Assembly (NCBI RefSeq): GCF_020782235.1
Contig: NZ_JAJGNO010000004.1
Span: 349,383-413,382, forward strand
DNA length: 64,000 bases
Direction of reading: 5' to 3'
Source: Sphingobium naphthae
Lineage (GTDB): Bacteria; Pseudomonadota; Alphaproteobacteria; Sphingomonadales; Sphingomonadaceae
The translations under genes were made by a program, and so were the position numbers. A model generated the notes under the pieces. It made no database searches. It was not told the DNA's origin and worked only from the letters and a program-made list of their open reading frames with translations. Shown piece by piece: positions 16,505 through 26,122 of the stretch (positions within the stretch are counted from its first letter, which is position 1; each line of letters opens with the position of its first letter).

Positions 16505-17266
16505 TCAGCCCGCCAGCGTCAGCCAGAGCGACAAGCCTTCACCCGGCGGGACCGGCGGCGCGTCGACCGCGATGCGGACAGCGTCGGCGCGCGCGCGATC
16601 AAGGATCGCCGCCGGCACGTCGGGCTTGTGATACAGGCGATCCGCCTCCCCCAGCAGCCGCGCCGCGCGCAATGTGAGATCGTCGGGATCGGCCGAGTGG
16701 AGCAGGATCGTTTCCAGTCGGGAGGGCGCCGCGTCCTCCTGCGTCGCCAGCCAGGCCGGCAGCGCATCCACGCAATCGCCACGCAGGGGATCGATGCGGC
16801 CGCCCGGCGCCAGCCCCGCGTCGATGGCGCGCCGCCGTCCATTGGCATCGGGCCAGCGCACGCGGATCGCGGAGCGCGCGTCGAACAAAGCCTGCGCCAG
16901 CGCCCCCAGCCGCGCGGGCAGCAGCGCCTCCAGCCGCTGGCGCAGCGCCTTGGCCAGGCCCGCCGATGCGCCGCCGGTGCCGATGGCGATCAGCACGGGA
17001 TCGCGATCGACGATTGCGGGCAGGGTGAAGTCGCAATGGTCGGGATTGTCGGTCGCATTGACCAGGATGCCGCGCGCGCGCAGCCGATCGGCGGTGGCGA
17101 CATCGCCGTCCGCGACGATGGCGAGGCGCGCCGCCTGATCCGTTTCATCGACGATGCGCGCGCCGGCCCGTTCGAGCAGGCGGCGCTTGGCCTCGGCCGC
17201 CTCCCCTTCGCCCGTCAGGATGACCGGGCAGCCCGTCAGCCGAAGGAAGACGGGCAGACTGTGCAT
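16505..17266 (-). CDS. Siroheme synthase N-terminal-like protein (precorrin-2 dehydrogenase type)
   Basis: A 253-residue protein. The first ~150 residues match the CysG N-terminal NAD-binding and dimerisation region (FLRLTGCPVILTGEGEAAEA, LVNATDNPDHCDFTLPAIVD, IGTGGASAGLAKALRQRLE). It should oxidise precorrin-2 and perhaps chelate iron for siroheme. The C-terminal ~60 residues (SADPDDLTLRAARLLGEADR, RARADAVRIAVD) resemble only the start of the uroporphyrinogen methyltransferase domain, so the protein looks like a shortened CysG. The ATG at 17266 overlaps the lysA stop (TGATG), which indicates coupled translation with lysA. Confidence 0.78.
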   Translation of the reverse strand: MHSLPVFLRLTGCPVILTGEGEAAEAKRRLLERAGARIVDETDQAARLAIVADGDVATADRLRARGILVNATDNPDHCDFTLPAIVDRDPVLIAIGTGGASAGLAKALRQRLEALLPARLGALAQALFDARSAIRVRWPDANGRRRAIDAGLAPGGRIDPLRGDCVDALPAWLATQEDAAPSRLETILLHSADPDDLTLRAARLLGEADRLYHKPDVPAAILDRARADAVRIAVDAPPVPPGEGLSLWLTLAG

Positions 17267-18531
17267 CAGTCGGCCAGCCAGTCGGGGATGATGTCGCCGT
17301 CGATCAGCGCCTTGAGCGGCGGGCGTTCGCGCACCACCGCCCATTTGTCGCCGGCGACGAGCACTTCGGGCGTCAACGGGCGACTATTATAGGTGCCCGC
17401 CATGGTCGCGCCATAGGCGCCCGCAGTCATGAAGGCGACGAGATCGCCGGCCTGCACCACGTCCATGTCGCGATGCATGGCGAAGGTGTCGCCGGTTTCG
17501 CACACCGGGCCGACGACATTGGCGGTCGCGCGCGCACCAGCCGGCTGCACCGCGCGAATATCATGCCAGGCGTCGTAGAGGCTGGGGCGCATCAGGTCGT
17601 TCATCGCCGCGTCGACGATGACGAACGGCGCCTGCGCGCCCTGCTTCACCCGCACCACGCGCGAGAGCAGCACCCCGGCATTGCCGACGATCACGCGGCC
17701 GGGTTCGAACATCAGGCGGACGGGCCAGTCCTGCGTCACCCGGCACACCATCGCGCCATAGTCGGCAGGACTGGGCGGCAGGGGCTGGGCAGGATCATAG
17801 GGAACGCCAAGGCCGCCCCCCAGGTCCGCGGTGCGAATGTCATGCCCCATCGCGCGCAGTGCGTCGATCAGCGCGCCGACCTTCACGAAGGCGGACTCCA
17901 GCGGGGCGAGGTCGGTCAGCTGGCTGCCGATATGGACGGCGACGCCCTGCACGTCGAGACCGGGGAGGTCGCGCGCGGCGGCGTAGCTTTCCAGCGCGCG
18001 ATCATAGGGAATGCCGAACTTGTTTTCCGACTTGCCCGTCGAAATCTTGGCATGGGTGCCGGCGTCGACATCCGGGTTGATGCGATAGGCGACCGGCGCG
18101 CGCTTGCCCATGGCGACGGCGACCTGCGAGAGCATCTCGGCTTCCGGTTCGCTTTCCAGATTGAACTGGTAGATGCCATGGTCCAGCGCCAGGCGCATTT
18201 CATCGGCGGTCTTGCCGACGCCGGAAAAGACGATGCGGCTGGCCGGGATGCCCGCCGCGACGGCGCGCAGCAGCTCGCCGCCCGACACGACATCAGCGCC
18301 AAGGCCCAGCTTCGCCAGCGTCGCCAGCACGGCGGCATTGGGATTGGCCTTGACCGCGAAGGCGATCAGCGGGTCAGACAGCTGCGACAGGCCATCGCGA
18401 AAAACGCCGACATGCCGTTCCAGCGTGGCGGTGGAATAGACGTAGACGGGCGTGCCGACGGCCTGGGCAATGGCCTCCATCGGCACCTGCTCCACCTGCA
18501 TGGCGCCGTCGACATAGGTGAAATGATCCAA
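17266..18531 (-). CDS. lysA: Diaminopimelate decarboxylase
   Basis: Converts meso-diaminopimelate to L-lysine, the last step of lysine synthesis. It is a fold-type III PLP enzyme of 421 residues. The PLP lysine is Lys61 in IAFAVKANPN, the Gly-rich phosphate-binding region includes ADLGGGLGVPYD, and the active-site Cys is in GPVCETGDTFA. I chose the TTG at 18531, where DHFTYVDG matches the usual start of alphaproteobacterial LysA and AGGA lies upstream; no ATG precedes it in a sensible place. It follows argH and a small lipoprotein gene in one unit. Confidence 0.95.
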   Translation of the reverse strand: MDHFTYVDGAMQVEQVPMEAIAQAVGTPVYVYSTATLERHVGVFRDGLSQLSDPLIAFAVKANPNAAVLATLAKLGLGADVVSGGELLRAVAAGIPASRIVFSGVGKTADEMRLALDHGIYQFNLESEPEAEMLSQVAVAMGKRAPVAYRINPDVDAGTHAKISTGKSENKFGIPYDRALESYAAARDLPGLDVQGVAVHIGSQLTDLAPLESAFVKVGALIDALRAMGHDIRTADLGGGLGVPYDPAQPLPPSPADYGAMVCRVTQDWPVRLMFEPGRVIVGNAGVLLSRVVRVKQGAQAPFVIVDAAMNDLMRPSLYDAWHDIRAVQPAGARATANVVGPVCETGDTFAMHRDMDVVQAGDLVAFMTAGAYGATMAGTYNSRPLTPEVLVAGDKWAVVRERPPLKALIDGDIIPDWLAD

Positions 18532-18547
18532 CGCTGTATCCTGTATC

Positions 18548-18808
18548 TTATTTGGGCTGCGCTTCGGGCGGCAGGTCGAATTCGTCGTCGGTGCGCTCGC
18601 GCGACTGGGTGAGCAGTTCGACGTTGCGCTCGGGCCGGGCCTGGATGGACGGGGTGAGCAGCTGGGTGCTGGTCGGCGCGGTCGCCGCGCCCACCGGCAC
18701 GGCCGGCAGCGCCTGACCCTCGACCGGCTTGAGCGGCTGGCGGCCACCGCAGCCGGCGAGCGCCAGCGCGGTCATGCCGAGGCCCGCGATCATGCGCAGC
18801 ATCTTCAT
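18548..18808 (-). CDS. Small lipoprotein between argH and lysA (LptM-like position)
   Basis: An 86-residue lipoprotein with lipobox LAGC (Cys20) after a basic start (MKMLR). The mature part begins GGRQPLKP and is Pro/Ala/Gln-rich without clear domains. A short lipoprotein just upstream of the diaminopimelate gene is a common arrangement in proteobacteria, where the enterobacterial YifL/LptM assists the LPS translocon. The mature start resembles that group, but homology is not established from so few residues. Its ATG overlaps the argH stop in ATGA, and lysA starts 16 bp after its end. Confidence 0.78.
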   Translation of the reverse strand: MKMLRMIAGLGMTALALAGCGGRQPLKPVEGQALPAVPVGAATAPTSTQLLTPSIQARPERNVELLTQSRERTDDEFDLPPEAQPK

Positions 18809-20193
18809 CCCAGTTCCTCCTTCGCCTGCGCGATGCGGGCGCGCACCTGGTCGGGCGCGGTGCCGCCATGGCTCCTGCGGCTGGCGACCGAGGCGTCGAC
18901 CGTCAGCACCGCATAGACGCGATCGTCGATGCGCGCGTCGATCGCCTTGAGCGTGTCGAGCGGCAGCTGATCGAGCGGCACGCCCGCCTGCTCCGCCGCC
19001 GCCACTGCGCGGCCGGTGATATGATGCGCCTCGCGGAAAGGGATGCCGCCTTCGCGCACCAGCCAGTCGGCGAGGTCGGTGGCGGTCGCAAAGCCGCTTT
19101 CGGCCAGCGCGCGCATGCGGTCGGTGCGGAAGGTCACCGTTTCGACCATGCCGGTCATCGCCGCGATCGACAGGGCGAGCAGGTCATGCGCTTCGAACAC
19201 CGGCGGCTTGTCGTCCTGCATATCCTTGGAATAAGCGAGCGGCAGGCCCTTCATGGTGACGCAGAGCGCGGTCATGCAGCCCATGATCCGCCCGGCATGG
19301 CCGCGCACCAGTTCGGCCGCATCGGGATTGCGCTTTTGCGGCATGATCGAGCTGCCGGTCGAATAGGCGTCGGGCAGCTTGACAAACCCGAAGGGCTGGC
19401 TGGCCCAGATGATGAATTCCTCGGCCAGGCGCGAAAGATGCAGCGCGGCCTGAGTCGCGGCCATCAGATAGTCGAGCGCGAAGTCGCGATCGGAAACGCT
19501 GTCGAGGCTGTTGTCGGTCGGCCTGGCGAAGCCCAGCGCCGCCGCCGTCATGTGGCGATCGGTCGGAAAGCCGGTGCCGGCCAGCGCCGCCGCGCCCAGC
19601 GGGCATTCGTTGAGCCGCGCGCGCGCGTCGGAAAAGCGGCTGCGATCGCGGCGGACCATTTCATAATAGGCCATCAGATGATGGCCGAGCGTCACCGGCT
19701 GCGCCGACTGGAGATGCGTGAAGCCCGGCATCACCGCGTCGGCATGATCCTGCGCCCGCGCCACCAGCGCGCGCTGCAGCCCGGCAAGCCCCGCCTCCAC
19801 ATCATCGATGGCGTCGCGGACCCACAGGCGAAAATCGGTCGCGACCTGATCGTTGCGGCTGCGCGCGGTGTGCAGGCGGCCCGCCGCCGGGCCGATCAGT
19901 TCGGCGAGCCGCGATTCGGTGACCATGTGAATATCCTCAAGGTCGAGGTTCACCGGCACGCCATGGGCTTCATATTCGGCGGCGATCGTGTCGAGCCCGC
20001 CGCTGATCGCATCGGCATCCGCCTGGTCGACGATGCCCTGCCGCGCCAGCATCGCGACATGCGCCTTGGACCCGGCGATATCCTGTTTCCACAGCCGCTT
20101 GTCGAAGGGGATGGAGGCATTTATCTCGCGCATGATAGATGCCGGGCCGGCGGCGAACCGGCCGCCCCACATGCTGTTGGAGCCTGAACCCAT
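18805..20193 (-). CDS. argH: Argininosuccinate lyase
   Basis: Splits argininosuccinate into arginine and fumarate. The 462-residue protein has the conserved start MWGGRF, the substrate-binding [16 protein letters not shown], and the superfamily signature [15 protein letters not shown] (about residues 280-295). The ATG at 20193 shares bases with the start of the divergent TlpA-like gene; the in-frame ATG at 20175 (MWGGRF) is an equally plausible start. It leads an argH-lipoprotein-lysA-cysG-like unit. Confidence 0.95.
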   Translation of the reverse strand: MGSGSNSMWGGRFAAGPASIMREINASIPFDKRLWKQDIAGSKAHVAMLARQGIVDQADADAISGGLDTIAAEYEAHGVPVNLDLEDIHMVTESRLAELIGPAAGRLHTARSRNDQVATDFRLWVRDAIDDVEAGLAGLQRALVARAQDHADAVMPGFTHLQSAQPVTLGHHLMAYYEMVRRDRSRFSDARARLNECPLGAAALAGTGFPTDRHMTAAALGFARPTDNSLDSVSDRDFALDYLMAATQAALHLSRLAEEFIIWASQPFGFVKLPDAYSTGSSIMPQKRNPDAAELVRGHAGRIMGCMTALCVTMKGLPLAYSKDMQDDKPPVFEAHDLLALSIAAMTGMVETVTFRTDRMRALAESGFATATDLADWLVREGGIPFREAHHITGRAVAAAEQAGVPLDQLPLDTLKAIDARIDDRVYAVLTVDASVASRRSHGGTAPDQVRARIAQAKEELG

Positions 20194-20827
20194 GCTATCG
20201 TCGTCCCGCGCGCTAATGATGATGCTCCTGCTTGGCTCTCTGGCGGCCTGCGATAGGCAATCGCCGCCCAAGGAGCAAGATAATGCGCGCGTCAGCGGCG
20301 AGGCCGCGCCGACGACGGGCGAGGCGGCCGGAGCGGCGGGCGGAGACGCGGGAGGCCGGAGCGATGCGGCGTTCAATTACAGGATCGATCGCAGCAAGGC
20401 GGGCACCCCGGCGCCCGATTTCGTGTTTCAGGACCCCGATGGCGGCGACGTGACGCTGAAGGATTTCGCCGGCACGCCGATGCTGGTCAATCTGTGGGCG
20501 ACCTGGTGTGCGCCCTGCGTCGCGGAAATGCCGACGCTCGACCGGGTGGCGGCGCGCTATGGCCCCGAGCGGCTGGCGGTGCTGACCATCTCGCAGGACA
20601 TGCAGGGGGCCAAGGTCGTCGCCCCCTTCTTCGCCAAGCAGCATCTGCCGCATCTCAAAGCCTATGCCGATCCGGAGAACCGCTTCGGCTTCGCCTATGC
20701 GACGGGCGTGCTGCCGACCACGGTCCTTTACGACGCGCAGGGCAAGGAAATGCTGCGCGTGATCGGCGCCATGGATTGGGAAAGGGCCGACGCCCGCAAG
20801 CTGATCGATGCCGCAAGGACGTCCTGA
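20192..20827 (+). CDS. TlpA-like thioredoxin-fold lipoprotein
   Basis: A 211-residue envelope disulfide reductase. The signal peptide ends in LAAC (Cys20), followed by a ~50-residue Gly/Ala-rich linker and a TlpA/ResA-type domain with active site [14 protein letters not shown] cis-Pro is present in [10 protein letters not shown]. Such proteins reduce apocytochromes or other exported thiols. The ATG at 20192 supplies an Arg in the signal peptide's N-region, whereas a start at the ATG triplet from 20216 would leave no positive charge. Its start codon overlaps that of argH on the other strand. Confidence 0.88.
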   Translation: MLSSSRALMMMLLLGSLAACDRQSPPKEQDNARVSGEAAPTTGEAAGAAGGDAGGRSDAAFNYRIDRSKAGTPAPDFVFQDPDGGDVTLKDFAGTPMLVNLWATWCAPCVAEMPTLDRVAARYGPERLAVLTISQDMQGAKVVAPFFAKQHLPHLKAYADPENRFGFAYATGVLPTTVLYDAQGKEMLRVIGAMDWERADARKLIDAARTS

Positions 20828-20875
20828 GACACGGCCGATCTAACCATAGACGAACGAGCGTGAAAAACCCGCCAT

Positions 20876-20983
20876 AGCTTCCCACCGAAAAGTGGAAGCT
20901 CCGACGATTTTCGCGGGCGGTCAGTCGTCATGCTCACGCAATGCCAATAGATAGGCATTGGCGCTTGTGTCTTTTGAGACACA
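20876..20983 (+). promoter_or_regulatory. Cluster of three inverted repeats upstream of the TonB receptor gene
   Basis: Within the 255-bp gap before the receptor gene are three dyads: AGCTTCC...GGAAGCT (20876-20900), AATGCC...GGCATT (20940-20959), and TGTGTCT-TTTG-AGACACA (20966-20983). No protein-coding signal is seen there. They could be operator sites or a structured leader; no known riboswitch consensus was recognised. Confidence 0.4.
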
Positions 20984-21082
20984 GACTCCCGTCTTCTGCA
21001 AAATGCTGCGCTGCGGTAGCGGCTTGGCTGAAATCGTTCGTTCATCCCCTTGTCATCGACATTGCAAAAACAGGGGGCATGA

Positions 21083-23647
21083 ATGACAAGACTGTCCGCG
21101 TTCAAATTATCACTTATCATGGCATCGTCCTGGTCGGCCTGCGCGCTGGCGCAGGAAGCGCCGCAGGAACCGCAGGCCGAAGACGGCACCGCCATCATCG
21201 TCACCGGCACGCGCGCCGTGGGCATGTCCGCCGCTGACGCCGCGGCGCCGGTCCAGGTGCTGAGCGAGGAAACCTTCAGCCGCGTCGGCCAGCCCAACCT
21301 CAACCAGGCACTGACCCAGATCGTGCCGAGCTTCACCGCCCAGACCCAGGGCGTCGACATGTCGAGCTTCTCGCTGTCGGCGCGCCTGCGCGGCCTCAGC
21401 CCCAACCACACGCTGGTCCTGGTCAACGGCAAGCGTCGCCATGGTTCGGGCATCCTGCAGGTCATCGCGGGCCCGTTCCAGGGTTCGGCCGCGCCCAGCA
21501 TCGACCTGATTCCACCCGACGCCGTCGAGCGGATCGAAGTGCTGCAGGAAGGCGCCGCCGCCGTCTACGGCACCGACGCGATCGCCGGCGTCATCAACCT
21601 GATCCTCAAGGACCAGAATGAAGGCGGCAGCTTCAAGATCACCGGCGGCCAATATTATGACAGCGAAGGCGAGATGTTCTCCGCCTCGGGCAATGTCGGC
21701 TTCAAGCTGGGCGAGGACGGCTTCTTCAACCTGAGCGGTTTCCACCGCCGCCAGGATTATACCACGGTCGGCACCGGCATCGTGCAGGTGACGCAGATGG
21801 ACGGCACGCTGCAGCCCAATGTGCCGACCCAATGGTCGAACCTGGCCGGCGACACGCTGTCGGGCATCAACGGGGGTCAGCCCAAGACCTATCTGACCGA
21901 AATCTTCTACAATATGGGCTATGATTTCGGCGGGGTCGAACTCTACAGCTTCGGCGACTATGCCAAGCGGGTCGGCTACGCCAAGCAGGGATACCGCCAC
22001 CCCAAGCGCATCTGTTACGAAGCGGGCAATCTGGGCGGCAGCGTGACGCCCGACGCCTATGATCCGTCGATCTGCTACGCCAATACGGGCGTGGTGGGCA
22101 TGGTGCCGCTGCAGAAGGTGGTGCAGGACGAATATAGCTTCACCATCGGCGCGCGGGGCGAAACCAACGGGTGGAATTACGACCTCAGCACCACCTACGG
22201 CCATGACAAATATGATATCTGGACGACCAATTCGGCCCATCGCGAAGTGTGGCAGGAAAGCTATGCCGCGGCGCTGGAAGGCATCGGCACGCCCAACACG
22301 CCCGACACCGCCTATGATGGCGGGTTCCGCCTGAGCCAGACGACGATCACCGCCGACATCCGCAAGGAATTCGACATCGGCATGGCCCAGCCGATGACCT
22401 TCGCCTTCGGCGGCGAATATCGGCGCGACACCTATGAGATCGTGCAGGGCGATTTCTATTCGACCTACAAGACCGGCGTGCAGTCCTTCCCGGGCTACAA
22501 GGCGTCGGACGCGGGCTATTACAAGCGCAGTTCGCGCGCGGGCTATATCAACTTCATCCTGACCCCGGTGGACGGGTGGACGGTCGACCTTGCCGGCCGC
22601 TATGAAGACTATACCGATTTCGGCGACACCACGATCGGCAAGATCACGACGCGCTACGACTTTTCCGACGCGTTCGCGATCCGCGGCACCGCCTCCACCG
22701 GCTTCCGCGCGCCCACCCTGGCCGAACAGAAATATTCGACCATCAACGTGGGCCCGACCAGCGCCGTGGCGCAGCTGCCCGCCGGCACGCCCGCCGCGCA
22801 GCTGCTCGGTTTCGACGCTTTGAAACCCGAAAAGTCGACCAACTTCTCGGCCGGCTTCGTCGCGCGCCCGATCCCCAAGCTCGCCATCACGGTCGATGGC
22901 TATTACATCAAGATCAAGGATCGGATCGCGGGCACGGCGGCGCGTTACGCGGTGCAGGGCGGCGTGGTCCAGCCGGGCGGCGACGCGATCTTCGACGCTC
23001 TCGCGGCGGCGGGCATCGTGCTCGATTCCGCGCTGCCCAATATCGGCGTGGCGAGCTTCACCAACGGCATCGACACCCGTACCTGGGGCATCGATTTTTC
23101 GGCCGCCTATCCGGTGATGCTGGATTTCGGCCGCCTCGACCTGACGCTGACCGCCAACTACAACAAGACCAAGATCACGGACAACAAGATCCCGGCGGTC
23201 TTCAGCGCGGTGTCGGAAAGCTATATCGAGGACGCGTCGCCCGACTATAAGGTCGTCGCCGGCTTCCTGTTCAAGAGCGGGGCCTTCTCGCTCAACGCGC
23301 GGGAAACCTTCTATGGCAAGACCACTATCCTGGTGACGCCATCGGTGTCCTGCTCGACACTGACGGCCGCGGGCCAGCCCTGCGCCTATGATGGGGAGGT
23401 CAAGCCGACCGCGATCACCGACCTGGAGGCAAGCTATGCCTTCACCGACAATGTGACCTTCTCGGTCGGCGCGAACAACCTGTTCGACAAGCGGCCCGAA
23501 GTCCCCGAACTGCTGCAGGGCGTCACCATCCCGGCGGGCACGTCGCCCTATGTCAACGGGTCCGGCACCTATAATAGCTATTATGGCCACAGCCCCTATG
23601 GCACCTCGGGCGGCTATTATTACGCGCGTCTCGACTTCAAGTTCTGA
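21083..23647 (+). CDS. TonB-dependent outer membrane receptor
   Basis: An 854-residue receptor that imports a ligand across the outer membrane using TonB energy. A Sec signal peptide (about residues 1-24) is followed by a TonB box-like segment (AIIVTGTRA). The plug domain contains LVLVNGKRRHGS and IPPDAVERIEVLQEGAAAVYG at about residues 115-170. The rest is a beta-barrel ending in aromatic YYYARLDFKF. The ligand is not evident: there is no iron-related gene nearby, and two exported PLP enzymes and RidA follow. AGGGGG precedes the start, and a perfect terminator follows at 23662-23693, so the receptor can also be expressed separately from the downstream genes. Confidence 0.95.
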   Translation: MTRLSAFKLSLIMASSWSACALAQEAPQEPQAEDGTAIIVTGTRAVGMSAADAAAPVQVLSEETFSRVGQPNLNQALTQIVPSFTAQTQGVDMSSFSLSARLRGLSPNHTLVLVNGKRRHGSGILQVIAGPFQGSAAPSIDLIPPDAVERIEVLQEGAAAVYGTDAIAGVINLILKDQNEGGSFKITGGQYYDSEGEMFSASGNVGFKLGEDGFFNLSGFHRRQDYTTVGTGIVQVTQMDGTLQPNVPTQWSNLAGDTLSGINGGQPKTYLTEIFYNMGYDFGGVELYSFGDYAKRVGYAKQGYRHPKRICYEAGNLGGSVTPDAYDPSICYANTGVVGMVPLQKVVQDEYSFTIGARGETNGWNYDLSTTYGHDKYDIWTTNSAHREVWQESYAAALEGIGTPNTPDTAYDGGFRLSQTTITADIRKEFDIGMAQPMTFAFGGEYRRDTYEIVQGDFYSTYKTGVQSFPGYKASDAGYYKRSSRAGYINFILTPVDGWTVDLAGRYEDYTDFGDTTIGKITTRYDFSDAFAIRGTASTGFRAPTLAEQKYSTINVGPTSAVAQLPAGTPAAQLLGFDALKPEKSTNFSAGFVARPIPKLAITVDGYYIKIKDRIAGTAARYAVQGGVVQPGGDAIFDALAAAGIVLDSALPNIGVASFTNGIDTRTWGIDFSAAYPVMLDFGRLDLTLTANYNKTKITDNKIPAVFSAVSESYIEDASPDYKVVAGFLFKSGAFSLNARETFYGKTTILVTPSVSCSTLTAAGQPCAYDGEVKPTAITDLEASYAFTDNVTFSVGANNLFDKRPEVPELLQGVTIPAGTSPYVNGSGTYNSYYGHSPYGTSGGYYYARLDFKF

Positions 23648-23661
23648 CGAGGTCGCCAAGG

Positions 23662-23693
23662 AGGGCCGGTCCAGCGATGGACCGGCCCTTTCC
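23662..23693 (+). terminator. Rho-independent terminator after the TonB receptor gene
   Basis: A perfect 12-bp stem (AGGGCCGGTCCA / TGGACCGGCCCT) with loop GCGA is followed by TTTCCT. It starts 15 bp after the receptor stop. The short T-run may let some transcription through to the aminotransferase genes 23 bp further on. Confidence 0.85.
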
Positions 23694-23715
23694 TGTTGCA
23701 AGCGAAAGGCGGATC

Positions 23716-24837
23716 ATGACCCTGTCCCGACGAATGATGATGCGCGGCGCGGTCGCGGTGGCGAGCGCCGCTTCGGCCGCGCCGGCGCTGGCGCAGCGCG
23801 GGCGGGCGGTGGCGCTGCCCGACGATCCGGCCGGCATGGTCGCGACGCTGACCGATGCGGTCTATATCAACAGCAACGAGCATCCCGTCGGCCCCGGCCC
23901 GGCCGCGCTGGCCGCCCTGGCGACGCTGCCGCCGCTGTCGGGGCGCTATGGCATGGCCTTCGCCGGCAAGCTGGAAAGCCTGTTCGCCCGGCAGAACGGC
24001 CTGTCGCCCGAGCAGGTGCAGGTCCATCCCGGATCCTTCATGCCATTGCGGTCGGTGGCGCTGACCTACAGCACGCCCGAACGGCCGATCGCCTATTTCG
24101 AGCCGACCTTCGACCAGGGGTTCCTGGGCCCCGGCAATGACAGCGTCACACGGTCGGTCGCGGTGACGCTGGCCGGCGATTTCCGGGCGGACCCGAAAAA
24201 GCTGCTGGCCGCTGCGCCCGATGCGGGCGTCTATTATCTCTGCAACCCCAATAATCCGACCGGCCTCATCACCGCGCGCGGCGACATCGAATGGCTGCTG
24301 GCCCACAAGCCCAGGGGCAGCATTGTGCTGGTGGACGAGGCCTATATTCAGTTCAGCGACGCGCAAAGCTGCCTGGACCTGATCCCGCAAGGCGCGGACC
24401 TGCTGGTGACGCGGACATTTTCCAAGATTTACGGGCTGGCCGGCTTGCGCTGCGGTCTGATCGCCGGGCGCAAGGACCTGCTGGACGGGATGGCGCGCTA
24501 CGGCGTCAACATCACGCCCATGCCTGCGGTTGTCGCGGCCGAGGCGAGCCTGCTCGACCCGGATCTGGTGCCGATGCGCAAGGCGCAGAACAAGGCGGTG
24601 CGCGACGATCTGATCGCCTGGTGCGCGGCGCAGGACCTGCGCACCCTGCCCAGCCAGGCCAGTTTCCTGATGATCCATGTCGGTCGGCCCGGCGCCGATG
24701 TCACGGCGGCGCTGGCGAAGGCGCGCATCTTCATCGGCGGGCCACGCAAGCATATGGAGGACTGGGTGCGCGTGTCGATCGGCACCGCGGCGGAGATGCA
24801 GGCGTTCAAGGCGGCGCTGCTGAAAGTCCTGGCATGA
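23716..24837 (+). CDS. Tat-exported class I/II aminotransferase (HisC-like)
   Basis: A 373-residue fold-type I PLP enzyme with a twin-arginine signal (SRRMMMRGAVAV, cleavage likely near APALA). The PLP lysine is in RTFSKIYGLAGLRCGL (~residue 240). Other family motifs are YLCNPNNPTGLI and VLVDEAYIQF. Its cytosolic relatives transaminate histidinol phosphate or aromatic amino acids; the Tat signal implies action in the periplasm after folding with PLP. The ATG at 23716 was chosen because it begins the Tat signal. Its stop overlaps the next gene's start (ATGA), so the two PLP enzymes are coupled. Confidence 0.88.
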   Translation: MTLSRRMMMRGAVAVASAASAAPALAQRGRAVALPDDPAGMVATLTDAVYINSNEHPVGPGPAALAALATLPPLSGRYGMAFAGKLESLFARQNGLSPEQVQVHPGSFMPLRSVALTYSTPERPIAYFEPTFDQGFLGPGNDSVTRSVAVTLAGDFRADPKKLLAAAPDAGVYYLCNPNNPTGLITARGDIEWLLAHKPRGSIVLVDEAYIQFSDAQSCLDLIPQGADLLVTRTFSKIYGLAGLRCGLIAGRKDLLDGMARYGVNITPMPAVVAAEASLLDPDLVPMRKAQNKAVRDDLIAWCAAQDLRTLPSQASFLMIHVGRPGADVTAALAKARIFIGGPRKHMEDWVRVSIGTAAEMQAFKAALLKVLA

Positions 24838-26099
24838 GCCTGTCGCGGCGGCAGGCGCTGGGCGCCGCCATCGCCGCGCCGATCGCAGCCCCGATCGCAA
24901 CCCAAGCGGCGCGGGCGGCAGCGGCGGGGCCGGTGCTGCCGGACAGGGCCAGCTTCGCCGCGACGCCGATCGCCTATCTCGACAGCGCGTCGACGCACCC
25001 GATCAGCCTGGGCGCTCGCAAAGCGATGGACGCCTATGTCGCCGGGCGCACGCTCGATCCGCTTGCGCCGCCGCCCGTGGATCGCGCCGCCACCCTCGCC
25101 ACATTCGCGCGGCTGGTGAACGCCGACCCCCAGGAGGTGACCTGGGTGCAATCCACCACCATGGGTGAGCAGGCGGTGCTGCGCGCGCTGGGCTTGCCCC
25201 ATGCCGGCGGCCGCATCGTCACCGACATGCTGCATTTCTACGCCGCCTTTCCGATGTATCAGGAGTTCGCGAAGCGGGGCGTCCACGTCGCCTGGGTGAA
25301 GCCGCGCGACGGGCGCATCCTGTTGGAGGACATGGCGCGCGCGATCGTGCCGGGGACGAAGCTGGTCAGCCTGTCGCTCGTATCCACCTATAATGGCTTC
25401 CAGCACGACCTGAAGGCGGTGTGTGCGCTCGCCCATGCGGCGGGCGCGCTGGTCTATGCCGACATCATCCATGCGGCGGGCGCGGTGCCGGTGGACCTGC
25501 ATGACAGCGGCGTCGATTTCGCCGCCTGCGCCACCTATAAATGGCTGATGGGGGATTTCGGGCTCGGCTTCCTCTATGCGCGGCGGGGCGTGCTGGACGC
25601 GCTGCCGCAGGGTGATTTCGGCTATTATGGGTTCGCCGCGCCCGACGCGCCGCCCGGCATCGCGCTGTCGCCGCCGCAAACCCATGTCTATCCCATGGAC
25701 CCGCCCGGCGATGCGCCGACCAGCTACCGCATGCGCCCCTGCGCGCTCGGCCATTTCGGCACGGGCACCTATGCGCAGGCGGTGGTCGCCGCGATCGACC
25801 ATGGCCTGAACTATATCAACGCGATCGGCGTGAGCGCGATCCAGGCCCATGCGCAAGAGCTGATCGGCGCGCTGCGCGACGGGCTGAACGCCAGGGGCTA
25901 TCGAATCATCACGCCGCCGGGCACGCGCACGCCGCTGCTGACCGCACTGCTGCCCGACGCCAGGGCCCGGCTGAGCGAGCCGCTGGCACGGGCGCGAGTG
26001 CGCGTTGCGCTGCACGATCATCATCTCCGCATATCGCCGTCGGTCTTCAACGATCTGGACGATGTCGACCGGCTGCTCGCCGCCCTGCCCCGCGCCTGA
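24834..26099 (+). CDS. Tat-exported class V aminotransferase-fold enzyme (PvdN / isopenicillin-N-epimerase-like)
   Basis: A 421-residue PLP enzyme with an N-terminal twin-arginine signal (MSLSRRQALGAAIAAPIA). The PLP-binding lysine is in CATYKWLMGDFGLGFLYARR (~residue 230), preceded by the Asp-containing ALVYADIIHAAG. The class V layout resembles isopenicillin N epimerase and the Tat-exported PvdN, which modifies pyoverdine in the periplasm. The true substrate is unknown. It is translationally coupled to the HisC-like gene and followed 23 bp later by an exported RidA gene. Confidence 0.85.
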   Translation: MSLSRRQALGAAIAAPIAAPIATQAARAAAAGPVLPDRASFAATPIAYLDSASTHPISLGARKAMDAYVAGRTLDPLAPPPVDRAATLATFARLVNADPQEVTWVQSTTMGEQAVLRALGLPHAGGRIVTDMLHFYAAFPMYQEFAKRGVHVAWVKPRDGRILLEDMARAIVPGTKLVSLSLVSTYNGFQHDLKAVCALAHAAGALVYADIIHAAGAVPVDLHDSGVDFAACATYKWLMGDFGLGFLYARRGVLDALPQGDFGYYGFAAPDAPPGIALSPPQTHVYPMDPPGDAPTSYRMRPCALGHFGTGTYAQAVVAAIDHGLNYINAIGVSAIQAHAQELIGALRDGLNARGYRIITPPGTRTPLLTALLPDARARLSEPLARARVRVALHDHHLRISPSVFNDLDDVDRLLAALPRA

Positions 26100-26122
26100 C
26101 CCCTGGAAGAGGAGAGACCATC

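Noticed and set aside
20828..21082. Cobalamin-type riboswitch before the TonB receptor
   Set aside because: The conserved B12-box type core was not seen; only simple hairpins are present.
21110..23701. 863-codon open frame opposite the TonB receptor
   Set aside because: Antisense shadow; the receptor on the plus strand has complete plug and barrel features.
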